Both the position numbers and the translations under genes were made by a program. Under the pieces are notes generated by a model. It saw only the letters and a program-made list of their open reading frames with translations. It made no database searches and was not told where the DNA came from. Positions 46,414 through 58,296 of a DNA stretch of 64,000 nt are shown here, one piece after another. The stretch covers positions 1 to 64,000 of the forward strand of contig JAECUM010016780.1 in the NCBI GenBank assembly GCA_016617855.1, read 5' to 3'. The first letter of the stretch is position 1, and each line of letters starts with the position of its first letter. The DNA comes from Megalonaias nervosa. Its lineage: Eukaryota > Mollusca > Bivalvia > Unionida > Unionidae.

Positions 46414-49400
46414 AGGCGGTGGGATAAAGCTAAAATACTGTAATATCTAACTCAACAAACCAAAATACTAGGCACTATTAAGAACTACATTCCTTTTCCA
46501 ATAATAAAGCTAATAATGGTAATGTAAAAAACATGAAACAACGTCCGAAAACATGATGCAGTTCACTATGTTGTAATACCTTAATGGTATTGTGAATGGA
46601 CTTTTGCATGCATAAACGCTGTCCAATTAATGTGTGAAGATTATTTGATGTTAAACGTTGAGATGTGAGATGATGTTTGACCTACGAGACTTTGGCAAAT
46701 TTGATCATGTAATTTTTGTCTGTTACTGAAAACGTCTACCATGTGTGACTTTCCTGAACGTATGCCACCCACCCACCATTGTTTAGATCGCCGTCTGCAT
46801 CTCTTACAAATGTGTACTCTGTGTTTTATACTAAATGTGAGTATAAAACCTTGCTCTGGTCCTCGTAATATCACGCTCTCGTCACGAGTATTAATGAATT
46901 CGTCAAGGAATTCATCTAAAAGTCAAAAACAGTGCCACAAGCCCTGGGACATCAACATTAAGTGGAAATAAGTTCGCATGTTAACAGTTATCGTGCCCTA
47001 TTAATTTCCATGTTGGACCATGCGTGTGTCATGCTGGAATTTCACATGAATAGTTTAGAAAATAAATTATCTTATCTTCCATAATTTTTGGAATAACAAA
47101 GCCAGAAACATAATGTTAGTCCATAAATTAGTGACTTCAACCACCCGGTGAGTTTTGTTACTGGAACAGCGGAGATGCAGGATAATGATCGAATCAATGT
47201 GCCCAGCTGAAGAATCACATTTCTCTTGTCAGACTTTTGTTGAACAATAACTTAGAACAAATGTTACTGTTTATTGTTGTAAGTTCTTGGTTATGTAGAA
47301 CTTGTTATTTTACTTTAATGTGCAAAATAGTATGCACTTGATAGGGACTATTTCTAACCGTATTACGACTCATTGCATCACCAGTACGTTGTACTCTCGC
47401 TCGATTCGCATCGAAATTCACTTTTCCGTTTCGTTCAGCAACTGTTCGTAACTGCAGGTATGAATATACAAATAAGGTTAAAAGTAAATACGCACACCAC
47501 GGACATTGAGAGGACAACTTAATTCTGTCTAAATTTTGTGTTCAGAGGGATTTTTCCATGCAGTTTGAACAGTTGACTTGGTTACTGAGAAGGACAAACA
47601 TTGATTGGCTAACTAAGGTCATGTGACGTGAATAGGAGTCTATAAATTTGAGTGCAAGACAGTGCACTGGCAGATAGCTGTCAGAGCGGCAAAGTATGAA
47701 TATCTAAGTAGAAAAGGATTTTGGCCACATATTCTAAATCCAATCGAAAACCATAATTTGTATTTTTTTGCATAACCAATATTAACTTTGGCACTTTAAA
47801 ATCCCAAAACTGAATCATATTGTTAAGAGAAATTTTAAGTAGATTTATTACATGATTGCTATTGAATTTAAATGCCTTATAATTCTTTATAAAGCCGCTC
47901 CTATCTCCCACCACACTGCTCAAGTACACTTGTACTAAAATTATTATTTCTTTTCATTGAATTCACGCTATCATGTCAGAATGTGTTACAGTCAGTCTAA
48001 TAAATTTAGCTGTTAATATACACAGGAATATTATTGATAGCATTGTGATAGACACTGTGTTTATGTAAAGCCACTATGCGAGACTGAAAAGCATGTTCTA
48101 TCTCACCTTTTTATTTATAAAAATCATTTTTAAGTTCTGAACTCTGGTCTTTTCGATATTTAACACACGCGGTGTTACAATACCAATTAGCAAATCCGTT
48201 TTGAAGTCGGCTTTACAGGAATTTCTGTTTCTGGTGCTCATTTAGTCTATGTTGAAGATTTCCTCCCATTCTAATTGACCATAATAAATATAGTTCTAAA
48301 AATGAATGGTTGGGAAGACGTGTCCTAATTTTGTGTGTCATCACTGGAAGCAAGCTAGCAGTTAATTCAATAATCGTATATTGTATAACCCATCATTCTT
48401 GTTGATTTCTCTGCTTGACTTTTATTTATTAGTACTGATTTGTCAATTTTCTAGGAAAGCACTCATTACTGCTGGCCACTTTGATTGCCATTTCCTCAAT
48501 ATTCACGCACCATTTCTCAACCGTCCAGACAGTACACGCATGCTTTTGATTTTGAAGCAGACGATTTTGAACGGGCAGATTCTCATTAAGATTCCCCAGT
48601 ATCAGGCATGGGACACATTTTAATCTGCACAGTTCATTTGGAAGTGATTTTTGGACCCAGCCCAAGATTGATTACATGATTTCTCGGGGCTGTTTATTCA
48701 GGTCGACAAGTTTCTGATCTAGGGCAACACATTGCACTATATTGCAAAGATCGTACTGATGTAACAAAATCTATACCTGCATAGTAATAAAGTACGTTCC
48801 GTTTCTTACACTTTCAACCTAATATGGGATGTTGAATTCGTTGTCAAATACCTCGCTGGTTCCTATTTGTGGTTTGATCTTGTTTTCTCAGAGTTTTTCG
48901 AAGAAATACTCGTGTTTTCAAGGTGACGCTGCTCGATTATGGAAGATGAATAAATTCATTTTCATTACATCTCTTAAATAAAACACAATGTATTCAGTAT
49001 TTAATATTGATATGTTACATTTCTATGAAGCGCAGTAGATGTAAAAGACAGTTTTAACCTCAGGCGACTTAATGTAAATCGTGGGTTTGTCTCGGATGAC
49101 TTAGCGGCTTGGCCCAACCTCATACCCACCCACCCCCAAAGAGGGCTGGGACTATATGAGACCTTTAAAGGGCTGCCTTGCTCCATTTAGTCCACCCTAT
49201 TAAGCCACTTGGTTTTATCGTACTGATGTATGCTGGACATATCTGCGTGTAGTCCTAAAAGGAATCCATTTAGCTATACAAGCAGAACTGCCAGTTTTTA
49301 AGGTTATAGATTACCTAATGTACATATGTAAAGGCTACGAGTTTCAACACGCAACTGTCATTTACTCGGTCTGTCAAGCGTGTAACCGGAAGCCCATGTT

Positions 49401-50033
49401 ACTGATGTTAATCAATGCATTGCTTATCGAATTGAATTACGGGACATTGAAGTACTGCAAACATTTTTTTTTAACTTTCTGCTTGTTAGGGAGCGGGATC
49501 TTTTATTTAAAGAAATATAAAAAAAGGGTATAACATTTCACGCAGACACCTCATTTTAAGGCAAAGGTACACGCACTTGGCTGAGACAAGGAAAAGGAAG
49601 AGTAGAAAAAACTTTTGTTGAATATTGTGACCTGCCTAAGTAGAGTTCAGCAGAGAATGTAGAATGAACCCATGATGGTAATGTGGTACTGGAACATGGG
49701 CCATTGATTGGATATGTGCTAGTTGTTGTGGTTTTCGTGCAGCAAGAGAGGCGAAGATTGCAGAAAACGAGTATTTCATCAAAAATTATTTGTGACTTTC
49801 AGTCAAAGTAAAAATCAGTCAGATAATAGGGAGCATAAGCATAAAGCTTACTTCAAGCACAACAAAATAAAATCCATTTAGATAACAAGGAATTAGGGGT
49901 ATAAAACTTAAGCGCAAGAAAATAAAATCTATTTCGAAATTAGGGTTGATATGTATAAAGCTTGACCAAGGACAGCACTATGTCTAATATCACATGTCTG
50001 AGCGAGCTGCTCCAGAAAGGGCAGATAATCCAG
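46414..50033. other. Anonymous DNA
   Basis: About 3.6 kb without recognised gene or element. Open frames of 60-82 codons occur on both strands but none has a known motif. Confidence 0.4.
47604..47647 (+). promoter_or_regulatory. Promoter-like cluster (CCAAT, CRE-like, TATA)
   Basis: ATTGGC (inverted CCAAT) at 47604, TGACGTGA at 47624 and TATAAAT at 47641 have RNA polymerase II promoter spacing and would predict a start near 47670. No downstream gene is recognised. Confidence 0.2.
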
Positions 50034-50280
50034 TGTGGGTGTGTGATTTGGATTTTTAACGTAGCTTGAATAATTTATCAGCCATATAGCTACGATGTCT
50101 GCAGTGTGGCAGTTTATAGTGATGTCTAGCACTGGGGCATCATGCCGCAGACATTTAGCATGCTGTCCCACCCAGTCACATTATCCTGACACCAGACCGA
50201 CCAATCCTAACACTAACCTCTTAATGCTGATCGTCAAGCGAGGCAGCCGCGTGTACCATTTTTATAAGTCTTTGGTATGA
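50034..50280 (-). mobile_element. tRNA-derived SINE, head missing
   Basis: It matches the body and 3' end of the SINE at 24594 (CAGGATAATGTGACTGGGTG on the minus strand, GT-rich start at 50034). The tRNA-like head is absent after 50280, where the GC-richer Polinton-like block begins. Confidence 0.85.
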
Positions 50281-50289
50281 ATAGTTCGG

Positions 50290-50760
50290 CGGGTATGAGC
50301 TGGGACGCCCTCCTAAAGAAAGCGTGAACTTCTGATAGACATCGAGATGTAACTGTTTATCGATAAGGGAATCCGTGGTGGCATTTTGAAGGTGATCCAC
50401 CTTCATGCAAAAGCGAGCAACCCAATGCGCCCAAACTCTGACAGCCAAAAGCCAAACAACTGGATAGCCAACCTTGACTTCAACAACAACGTCTGATTGC
50501 CAACCTGCTGTTTCAGACGCGAAAAAGTTTAGTGACAACAATGTTGCTGTTCATTCCACAAAAGTCAACCTGAAGTTAAAAAGATGGTCCTAGTGATAAG
50601 CACACTCCCCATGTACGACGTTTACTACGACCATATCCGGGCGCGCTAAAATAGAAAGGTGGCCCTCTAAATAGACGGACACCGAAAGCCTGCTGCTGTA
50701 GACTGAAACTGCCAATGTCCATCGCGACATGGCTCAACACTAACAATCGATCGCCTTAGA
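50290..50760 (+). pseudogene. Protein-primed DNA polymerase B relic
   Basis: Frame 1 shows a block ending in GIRGG (50368-50382), followed after about 20 codons by an aspartate-centred motif of the polymerase palm. This combination is characteristic of family B polymerases of Polinton-like elements. MYDVYYDHI at 50611 precedes a frame change. DTES at 50678-50689 then stands for the DTDS metal-binding motif (D to E at the third position). The spacing between the two palm blocks is only about 100 codons, where intact enzymes have clearly more, so an internal deletion is likely. Several stops interrupt both frames. The rest of the enzyme was not found. The family copies the element genome from a protein primer. 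This copy is dead. Confidence 0.6.
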
Positions 50761-51014
50761 CGACATCACAACGCTGGGATATGGCCACAACTGTACAGCA
50801 CTGCTGGAGGATCAACAACACACACTGGCCTTGGGGGTCTCTTAGTACCTCAACGAGCTGTTTGGCTTCGTCGAGCGGTGCGATGGGTAAGGACACCAGA
50901 TAGTGGTAGCTGATTATCTTCAGGCATAATCCAAAGTTCCTCACGAACGAAGATTATGTACGGAACACCAATGTGATAAAGATGTGCGGCGTTGCCTCCT
51001 TCCAGCTCTCAGGG

Positions 51015-51810
51015 TTCTTACGACACTATGATCTTAAAGTAGGCAATAAAAAAGAGCGAAAACCAACTAGTTTTGTAAAATTCAACAAATAATTTATTTC
51101 CCTTGAATACAAGTGAAAATTTAAAAGAACTTACAGTAATGCGAGTTAAATTCCAAATAGTCAAAAATATTTAATCACCATTCCTAATGAATAGAGTTCT
51201 GATTAAATTCCACCTGTATTCCAAAAAAAGATCCACGCTGAAGGTGTTAATGTGCCTGTAGTCTCGAATGTACTAATATAACAATGGCCTGAAGTGTGAT
51301 GATGTGCCAACAGTCTTTTGATGAATCACAATAATACAAGATAACCTTTTCTGAATTCGCTACAATTCAAAATTAATGTCTCTGTCCAAGAATATTACTG
51401 AGCACTTTGTAATTTCAGAGAATAATATTTTGAATAAAAAATTCCAGCCCAAATGAAATACTGAGCAGAACGATAAGACTGATTTCTGCTTCAGATGTTA
51501 TTTCATTAATAAATAATTTTTCCGGTAAACAAGATTATAAAACCATCTACTTGACCTAGGTTACAATTAGCTTTTTCTAAAAAAATCACCTATTACTTAA
51601 TAGAAGCTTCCATTCTAAAAGATTCTGTTACTAATATTATACTTTAAAAAAGCATGGCAATCACAATGTCCTTGACTCAGACCAAGATAATGGTCCTAAT
51701 GTTTAACCCACACTCTTATAAAAATATTAACAATGTATTATTTGTTTACCAAACTAAAAACATCAGTGTCTCTAGTTAGAAACATGAACTTGACTTTGGA
51801 CACCAATATT
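51015..51810 (-). mobile_element. LTR-like segment, copy D, inside the Polinton-like block
   Basis: It matches copy C: AACAAATAATTTATTTCCC, then GAACTTACAGTAATGCGAGT (donor-like word reversed) and a closing TTGACTTTGGACA. Its AT-rich composition contrasts with the GC-richer DNA on both sides. It inserted into the polymerase-containing element and is therefore the younger of the two. Confidence 0.6.
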
Positions 51811-51869
51811 TTCTTAAGAAGGAGGTTCTAAAACTATTCAGATGTTTTCCTCGGTTCCTCGAAGAGTAT

Positions 51870-52860
51870 GGCTGTCAGCTTCATACCTTTCGCTGGTGGG
51901 TTTAGGTTAATATTCGACCTGGTTTCACTCTTGTTTTGTTCAGCTCTGCTGTGGCGCATCACTCTGGCTTGCGATATAGCCATACGTACTATCTACTACT
52001 GCTTAGCCATGCGTTCGTGCTCTGCGTGGGTCACGACTTCGAACTCCAAAGAGATACCGCGGATGGTGTGGATCATCTGTCTGTTAGCTACATCATTAAC
52101 GGTGCTGATGATCACCACCCGTAGACGCTGAAAGTCAACACAAACGTGAGACTGTCCAAGGGGCCAGGCTGGTAGCATGACATTTGGTCACATAGCATTC
52201 GAGTGGCATGATAGATTGATTCCCAGACACTATAGCGACATACGTGTCGGGCTGAGTGACAGCAATGGCATAGCCAGCGCCGACACGTATAGTGGCAGTA
52301 TTTGCGTTCTGTATATTCTGGTAGAGCCCCCGTTGGTCCTGTCAGTCAGCAAAAAAATCTTTCTAAGCGCCCCAAATATCGTCGTAGTCGATGCTGACTT
52401 CGAGATTGACGCGTATCTTCTTGACAGTGGCACGGTCCAGATCTTAATGATCACCGTTGGAATCAGTCTCAGCTCCTGAGCCGATGCTCAAAGCAATTTT
52501 GAATCCCAGCCTGACTATGCCAGGTAAAAAACATCTTTGCCACAGAGGCTGTGAAATTTGACAGTTGGCACTTGGTATTGGTCTATGATGTTTTGGATTG
52601 TTGGTCACAACAATTGTGCTCAGTGTCCCTTTGCACCAAGCGCGTGGTGGATGAGTCGAGTTTGTTCCGATATTGCGGCATGCTTGCTGTTCAGCTGTCT
52701 ATTGGACTTCCCATGCCCTCTCATCAACAAGCGAGCATCGATACTGTTCCAATATGGCTCAATGAGGCTTTGACTTGGAAATGACCGGCCATGGGGACGC
52801 TGACATAACAATGACTGACTTTGATATCTTGGTTGAATAGCAAAGATTTCATTCACATTC
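51870..52860 (-). pseudogene. Virus-like structural ORF relic, minus strand
   Basis: Read on the minus strand from about 52856 to 51996, protein-like sequence continues through stops and at least two frame changes. The clearest part, about 52440-52200, contains EVSIDYDDIWGA and a long beta-rich stretch with RVGAGYAIAVTQPDTYVA. The last part (52178-51996) includes NDVANRQMIHTIRGIS. I do not recognise the family. Its beta-rich character and place in the block suggest a capsid or other structural protein. Open frames in the plus direction over the same bases look like shadows. Confidence 0.4.
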
Positions 52861-53535
52861 TGACTCTGACAAAATATGCAGGATTTGGAAAGCCGGCTAC
52901 GGACTCCATGGATATGAATTTAAAGCAGATCAGAATAAAATCCGCGACGAGAAGGTGAACTAATCTTTTCTAAAGCAAAACGGCCTAATAACAAAGCCGG
53001 TCAATGCCAACCATACTATGAAGCAAAAATAGACTGAGTATAGTCGCAAAGGAAACGCTGTGCCAAACGTCACTTTCTGGCCAGAAAAGTAACATGGCTG
53101 GGCCATATGAAATTATTTGACGACCGTACATCCTTGAAATATTGTTGGTCACGCGACAGCACAAAATCTTTAAAATGTACGAACGAGGTGCGGCGGATAC
53201 GAGGGTGTACAGATGCCAAGCTTTTCAAGGACTTGGTTCGCAGGACATAGCAGTCAAGGATGTGACGGTGCAGGAACTAGATTATCTGCCGATGCCGGAG
53301 CTCCTGTGCATTAATAAGACACTGCAAACTCCAAAAGGTGCGCTTGCAAACAATGTTGCCAAAAGAAATAATAAACTACACAGACGTGTTAAAACAAAAC
53401 TGCTGAAAGATCCAAGATGAAACAAAGCACAAGCAGTTGATAACACAGCTCGCGGTCAAGAAGAGGAAACTCAATGGCCTTTCCAAGGAGGCCGACGCGT
53501 TACGAGGAAGGTTCCGCAGATAATTTACCGTTATC
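52861..53535 (+). pseudogene. Unidentified ORF relic, plus strand
   Basis: A 92-codon open frame at 53142-53420 (first residues MLVTRQHKIFKMYERG) is basic at its C-terminus (RNNKLHRRVKTKLLK). Flanking sequence stays GC-rich and partly open. The family is not recognised. It could be a small nucleic-acid-binding protein of the element or chance. Confidence 0.3.
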
Positions 53536-53589
53536 CGGGAACGTTAATGACCATATTGTCCAGGATGATTTAATCCTTTGCGAAAAGGT

Positions 53590-54620
53590 GCGAACCGTCT
53601 AATGCAGTTTTATTGGCTTCGTGGTAATCAGCCTTTTCGACTCCTGTACTGTTTGCATGGTGCTCGCATGAGTGCTGGTTTTTGTCGTTTCCGCGTCTTG
53701 AGCGGGCGGGTCAACACCGACTTCAACATTCTTACATGGTTGCGGTTGTTGACGTGTACTTTGTTCCTGATCGGCGGGCAGTTGTGCGATCATCCTTATC
53801 GAATTAATATCAACAACTGGTGCCTACCGCCACATTGTCGTCCGCTCTAAGAGGCTTGATTTTAGACTCCACATAGGTGCCAACAGTACGGTACATGTCA
53901 GTTGTGATGATATTGAGGTCTCCCTCAGCGACGTAATTTAGCTTCATTTGGTGAACAACGACTTGTGCATATTTAACATATTGGGGGAGTTCTCAGCTTG
54001 GCCGGTCATATATTGTACATTTGAAAAAAATGTTTTTGTACATTAAAGGCATTTTCTGCCCCCACAACCTAGGTAAGCATTCGGTTTGTGAGTCCAGGAT
54101 TGCCTAAGCGTACGGGTAACACGCTTTCGTTGATACTCTCTATCCGGCATGGTAAAGTCTTGCGACATGTTGAGCATAAAATACGCAAAACCATGGTTAG
54201 ATTCGCTGCCCTGTTTAAAATAGTCAGCTTTGTGTTTTCTTTGTGTCCCATATACTGACTGGTAGCCGTTGTTGACACTTTAGTTGTACATAGTATCGAC
54301 ACTTTAGTTGTACATAGTATCTATGCCTTCTTGCAAAAGCACTTGTAGGCAACTGTGTTGATCTTGCTTTTAAGTACGTTCAATCATGTTTGGACAGGAA
54401 AGGCAAACCGCAGCTGTGTGAGTATCCTTCTTATATGGTAATATACATGGAACCGATAAAAGCTAGGTGTCATCTTAGGCAATCTTGCAGTTTCTGTTCA
54501 GCAGCTGAAACGACGAGCAACAGGTGATCACGAACGCTGATACACAACTGGTGGTCGCGCACCAAATAGCTAAGTTTATCCTATTTTGCCAAAATTTCAT
54601 CTCGCCGCCTGCGGTTCCTG
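53590..54620 (-). pseudogene. Capsid-like ORF relic, minus strand
   Basis: Minus-strand sequence is readable from about 54620 down to 53850 in shifting frames. The start has WQNRINLAIWCATTSC and RFHVYYHIRRILTQ. The middle has GFAYFMLNMSQDF and SVLPVRLGNPGLTN. A later block has NYVAEGDLNIITTDMYRTVG. The composition (aromatic, beta-rich, no signal peptide) and position fit the major capsid protein of a Polinton/adintovirus-like element, but this rests on recollection. A 24-bp direct duplication around 54285-54320 (ACACTTTAGTTGTACATAGT twice) adds a local break. Confidence 0.35.
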
Positions 54621-54621
54621 A

Positions 54622-56110
54622 GAACTAATGTCCACCATATTCACCTCGACCAAAGGCAACACACACTTACAGACTATGTCAACAAATTAGGTCCGGAAGG
54701 AAACACCACCCCGCACATACACGTCGAGGCTAAAAAGCAGTTCGTGGATCTGCCTCTCGAAGTACTTGAAGCAAAACCATCGCTCCCCATTAATGTTCGA
54801 ACAAGTGCTGAGAATGTATGTTGTATTGACCAATCCTCTATTTGGACCTGTGCCTCCAGAAAAGGTGATGTGCACCGACTGAGATTCGCGTGTGGCACTC
54901 TGGGAAACTTCGTACCGAAAAGTTTGATTCAGCATTTAGGATGCGCTTGGCAGAAAGTTTTGTGCTGCTGACCTAGCGAAGGGACTGCCGATCGAGAGAA
55001 GCGGAATAACCCGCCAGCTGGATATCATAACCTATCTCGAATGGTATTACAAGAGATAAAAGCTAGAAAAAACCAATACAAGTTACCATACCTGGATTTA
55101 CTGCAGACTGATACCAAACAGCTGGGCGGATCAGCATCGTAGTCTCCGATGACAACCTTTTACTATGTATTGAACTGTTGCTAACCAACATTTTAGGATT
55201 CGGCGACGTCACGGATTTTGCAGGAGGCACACTAATAACGACAGCACCTAATCCAATGGCATTCATCAACGTCGCACAGATTTATGTCTGCCTCGATCAA
55301 ATTAACGCAACTGGGAGAATACTTGATGAGATAAACAGCACCCAGTTACAAGTTATTCCTGTGGGTGGTGAGTCCAACAGGGACACGCTTACTGTCTCAT
55401 TTGGAAAGCTACATTGATGCAGATTACATGAAGGCGACATCTATGAGCTCTAGTTACGTATTTTAGATGAAGAAAAAATCCACACACTAATTAATATGCT
55501 TGGGTGCACAATAACCCTTTAAATTAAGAACTAATGCTCGCACACCATGAACCTATGTGGTTCTGGATTCCTTGATAGCGGCACTGCCAATATCGCAGGG
55601 CCATCTCTTCCATTTAGTGGCGACACCCTCCCCATGGGCCTCGAAGCGGGTGGTGACAGCTACCTGGACACAACGGAGGCAGAGTATGTGACATATGAAG
55701 AGCTGGAGGCCTTCTCGAGCCTTGCATGCGCTGATGGATATTGCGTATTAAACGGCTGACTGAATCACGTCAGTTGGCGGGGTTACAGCAATAAATGCAC
55801 CCGATGGATTTGCACTCAAGAACGATAACGACACTGTCACCGGCCTGGCCGCCGGTTTTTATTTCATGAATATCAACGGGAGTCACGGTGATGGAAAGTG
55901 GGCATCGCTTTCAATTCGTGTTAACGGGGTCTTAATGGTACAAAGTGGCAGTACTGCCGATCTGGCCAATACCTGAAACGAAAGCCTTACAACTAACTTT
56001 CCTTCTAAATTTTCAGCCAGAGACACTAATAGGTGCGAGGGGCTCAACGTCAACGCACAACCAACGGGGTTTTCAGGAACTCGTCATGGCTGCATTTGAG
56101 CAGCAATTAC
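54622..56110 (+). pseudogene. Virus-like structural ORFs, plus strand
   Basis: Divergent from the capsid-like relic and starting close to it. One stretch (about 54630-54970) contains HIHVEAKKQFVDLPLEVL. A second (about 55070-55417) has VTIPGFTAD, a stop, then IELLLTNILGFGDVTDFAGG and INVAQIYVCLDQINATG. A third (55547-55759) is acidic (DTTEAEYVTYEELEAF). A fourth (about 55775-55975) has AAGFYFMNINGSHGDGKWAS and SIRVNGVLMVQSGS, a beta-sandwich-like pattern. Stops and shifts separate them. Minor capsid, fibre or other virion proteins are the likeliest roles; the family is not named with confidence. Confidence 0.4.
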
Positions 56111-56159
56111 AAATTTCTATCAAATTAAAGTGGAGTATTGGAATAGCTCGCAAAACAAA

Positions 56160-56960
56160 TGCCTAACATAGACAAGGAAAGCAAACAACTTCTAGAAGAG
56201 TATTTCGTCAACTTGAGGTTGACACGTCCCGGTTGAGATTGGGATGAAATGAGGATGCCAAGCAGATATACATTGAACACTAGGGGTATACAGTGCACCC
56301 TGAGTCAACCCGTGCTCAGCTCGGTGATATTGAGCTTTCGCTGCAAAAGAAACAAAACCCAAAGGTACTGCCACATCACGGTAATTGGACAGAAAAACAA
56401 AGAGTCGGTGAACCTGTGAACAAAAGGCAAGCTATTTGTAACGATAAGCGTGTTGGCGGGCGTGATGCCTTGCACTCACGTTAACGGGCTGTTCAGAGGC
56501 AAAAAATCATTTTGCCATCTTGTCTAATTCAGCTTTGCATACACCATGGAGTTATCATAGGAGCTATTAGCACGTAGTCACGCGGCGGCACGCAATAAAA
56601 CATTCCATTGGTTTCCTCTATCTGACCATAACAACCAATTATTTACTATAGACATGGGGCAAACTGCAGCAGAAATGAAGTGGCTTAAGTGCAAAATATC
56701 GCTCCCAAACTCCATGTGGGCTGATATACGCACGCTACAAAATATGGGGTGTTCACTAATAGCCTGCTCGTTAGAATATTCGTATACTTTCGGGAGTGCA
56801 TTATCAGTTTGTGGTAAACATTGTAGTTTCCTCAACATGTTTTGCTTCAGAGCCTCGCAAAGAACAACGACATCCTCACGTGTCATCACCATCCTTCGGT
56901 ACCGTTTTAGCTGCAGTAGCAGATCACGTGCCATCAATATTAGTTATTATTAATGGCAGC
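56160..56960. pseudogene. Two small unidentified ORFs at the block edge
   Basis: On the plus strand, 56162-56480 begins MPNIDKESKQLLEEYF but shifts frame near 56240. On the minus strand, 56937-56578 is open for 119 codons (start MMARDLLLQLKRYRR) and is the cleanest frame in the block. Neither is recognised. After about 56960 the sequence returns to AT-rich anonymous DNA. Confidence 0.3.
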
Positions 56961-58058
56961 ATCTTTATTTGGCCCCAGGCACTAAAAAATATTCAGCCCT
57001 AACAAAAATAAACATTGCAACTGTCAACACATTCAGTAACACGTCTATAAGAAAGCAACCCGTACACATTTTACCTCACCAATATTAAATAAGAGACGTT
57101 TATAAATCAAAACAGGTAAAGGTGTTTACTTGTGGCAATGTCCTCGCTAGTAATTCAGTAAGCAATCCATTAACGTTAATAAGACCGGTCTAAGGTTACA
57201 CGCTTTACAGACACAGTAAATGACAGTCACCTGCTGACAAGAACAAAAAGTACATTTAGATAACATATATGTTTAAACATTTTGGCAGTTTCGGTTTTTA
57301 TAGTCAAATGGATTTCTATGAGGACTATCATATACAACTGCATTATAAAACCAAGTGATTCAGTGGGGTAGCTTGGCTGGAGCAAGACAGTACATTAAAG
57401 GTCTCTGATGGACCTAGCCATCTGAGGGATGATAGGGTCTATGCAAAATTGTCATTTGCATCTACTAGCTTTAGCGTTGATGTGGAAATTGGTTCAAACG
57501 GTTATATAGTATTACCTTTCCGATTGGAAATGAACTTTGATTCTATGATACGAAGTCATCTTTGTCCAGGCACGCGGAACTACTTACCCACCAAAACATT
57601 CATGTTATAGCCAGGTACAGAACGATGACCACACCAAACCTCCTACCCACGCGGGCTCGTAGGTGTAGAATAAATCTGACGCCCCCACCCCCGCCCCTCC
57701 TCTGGACGTCTTCAGTGGAATTTAATATGTATCCCATAATGACGTTCCTGCTGTGAAGGTCATTAATTTCATTATCTTTGTTTTGTACGACTTTTTGAGA
57801 TACCTAAAATAACTTGATACTTTATAGCCATAAGTATTCTGATGTGCATATTCGTCCAAGATTGGATTCAAGACGTGTAACATCGCACGAAAACCCTATC
57901 CCTCCAAGGTTAACTTATCTTTTTTTTTTTTCTTTTACTAGACTTACATTAAATCAGCACATGCTCCTAAGAACATAATATACTTTTTCAAATCTTTTAA
58001 AACTTGCTATCATTGTGCAGCCAGAAAACGAACATTTACTGCAGTCGCCAGATTGTTA
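56961..58058. other. Anonymous DNA
   Basis: No gene or repeat recognised. C-rich patch at about 57680-57700. Confidence 0.45.
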
Positions 58059-58296
58059 TAAGTGCCGGATTAAGGGGGAAGGTGGGCACGTGCACCTGTC
58101 CCCCCACTCCGGGTGCCGTGGATAAAACCGAATGTGTTTAAATAAACCGTATGTAGGTCTAAATCATCAAATACAAAGCCTAATATAGCTATAACAATTA
58201 AGCACAGATAAAAGACAATTTAAGGACTGTTTACGGGTGTATTTGTATATCTCTTAGCCCCCCCCCCCTTCCGAAAAAAGCCTTAATCCGGCCTTG
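58059..58296. mobile_element. MITE with GCCGGATTAAGG inverted ends
   Basis: The left end AAGTGCCGGATTAAGGGGG and right end CCTTAATCCGGCCTTG are inverted repeats differing by one inserted base. Long C and G runs lie just inside. The TIR type (CAAGGCCGGATTAAGG) is hAT-like from memory. No clear 8-bp duplication was found. Confidence 0.75.

Larger units (their letters stand above)
50281..56960. mobile_element. Decayed Polinton/adintovirus-like element
   Basis: Base composition rises to near 50% G+C against about 35% outside. Within this block a protein-primed family B DNA polymerase relic lies on the plus strand, and long virus-like protein stretches are readable on both strands through stops and frame changes. 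Genes facing both ways around a polymerase fit large self-synthesising transposons of Polinton/Maverick type and the related adintoviruses. An LTR-like repeat (51015-51810) splits it. No terminal inverted repeats, integrase, ATPase or protease were found, so the borders and class are inferred. Confidence 0.5.

Noticed and set aside
51868..52784. Plus-strand hydrophobic open frames that look like membrane proteins
   Set aside because: They are shadows of a more protein-like minus-strand track. Hydrophobic leucine/valine-rich readings are typical of antisense frames.
54285..54325. A regulatory repeat
   Set aside because: The repeated ACACTTTAGTTGTACATAGT is a local duplication inside a degenerate coding relic.
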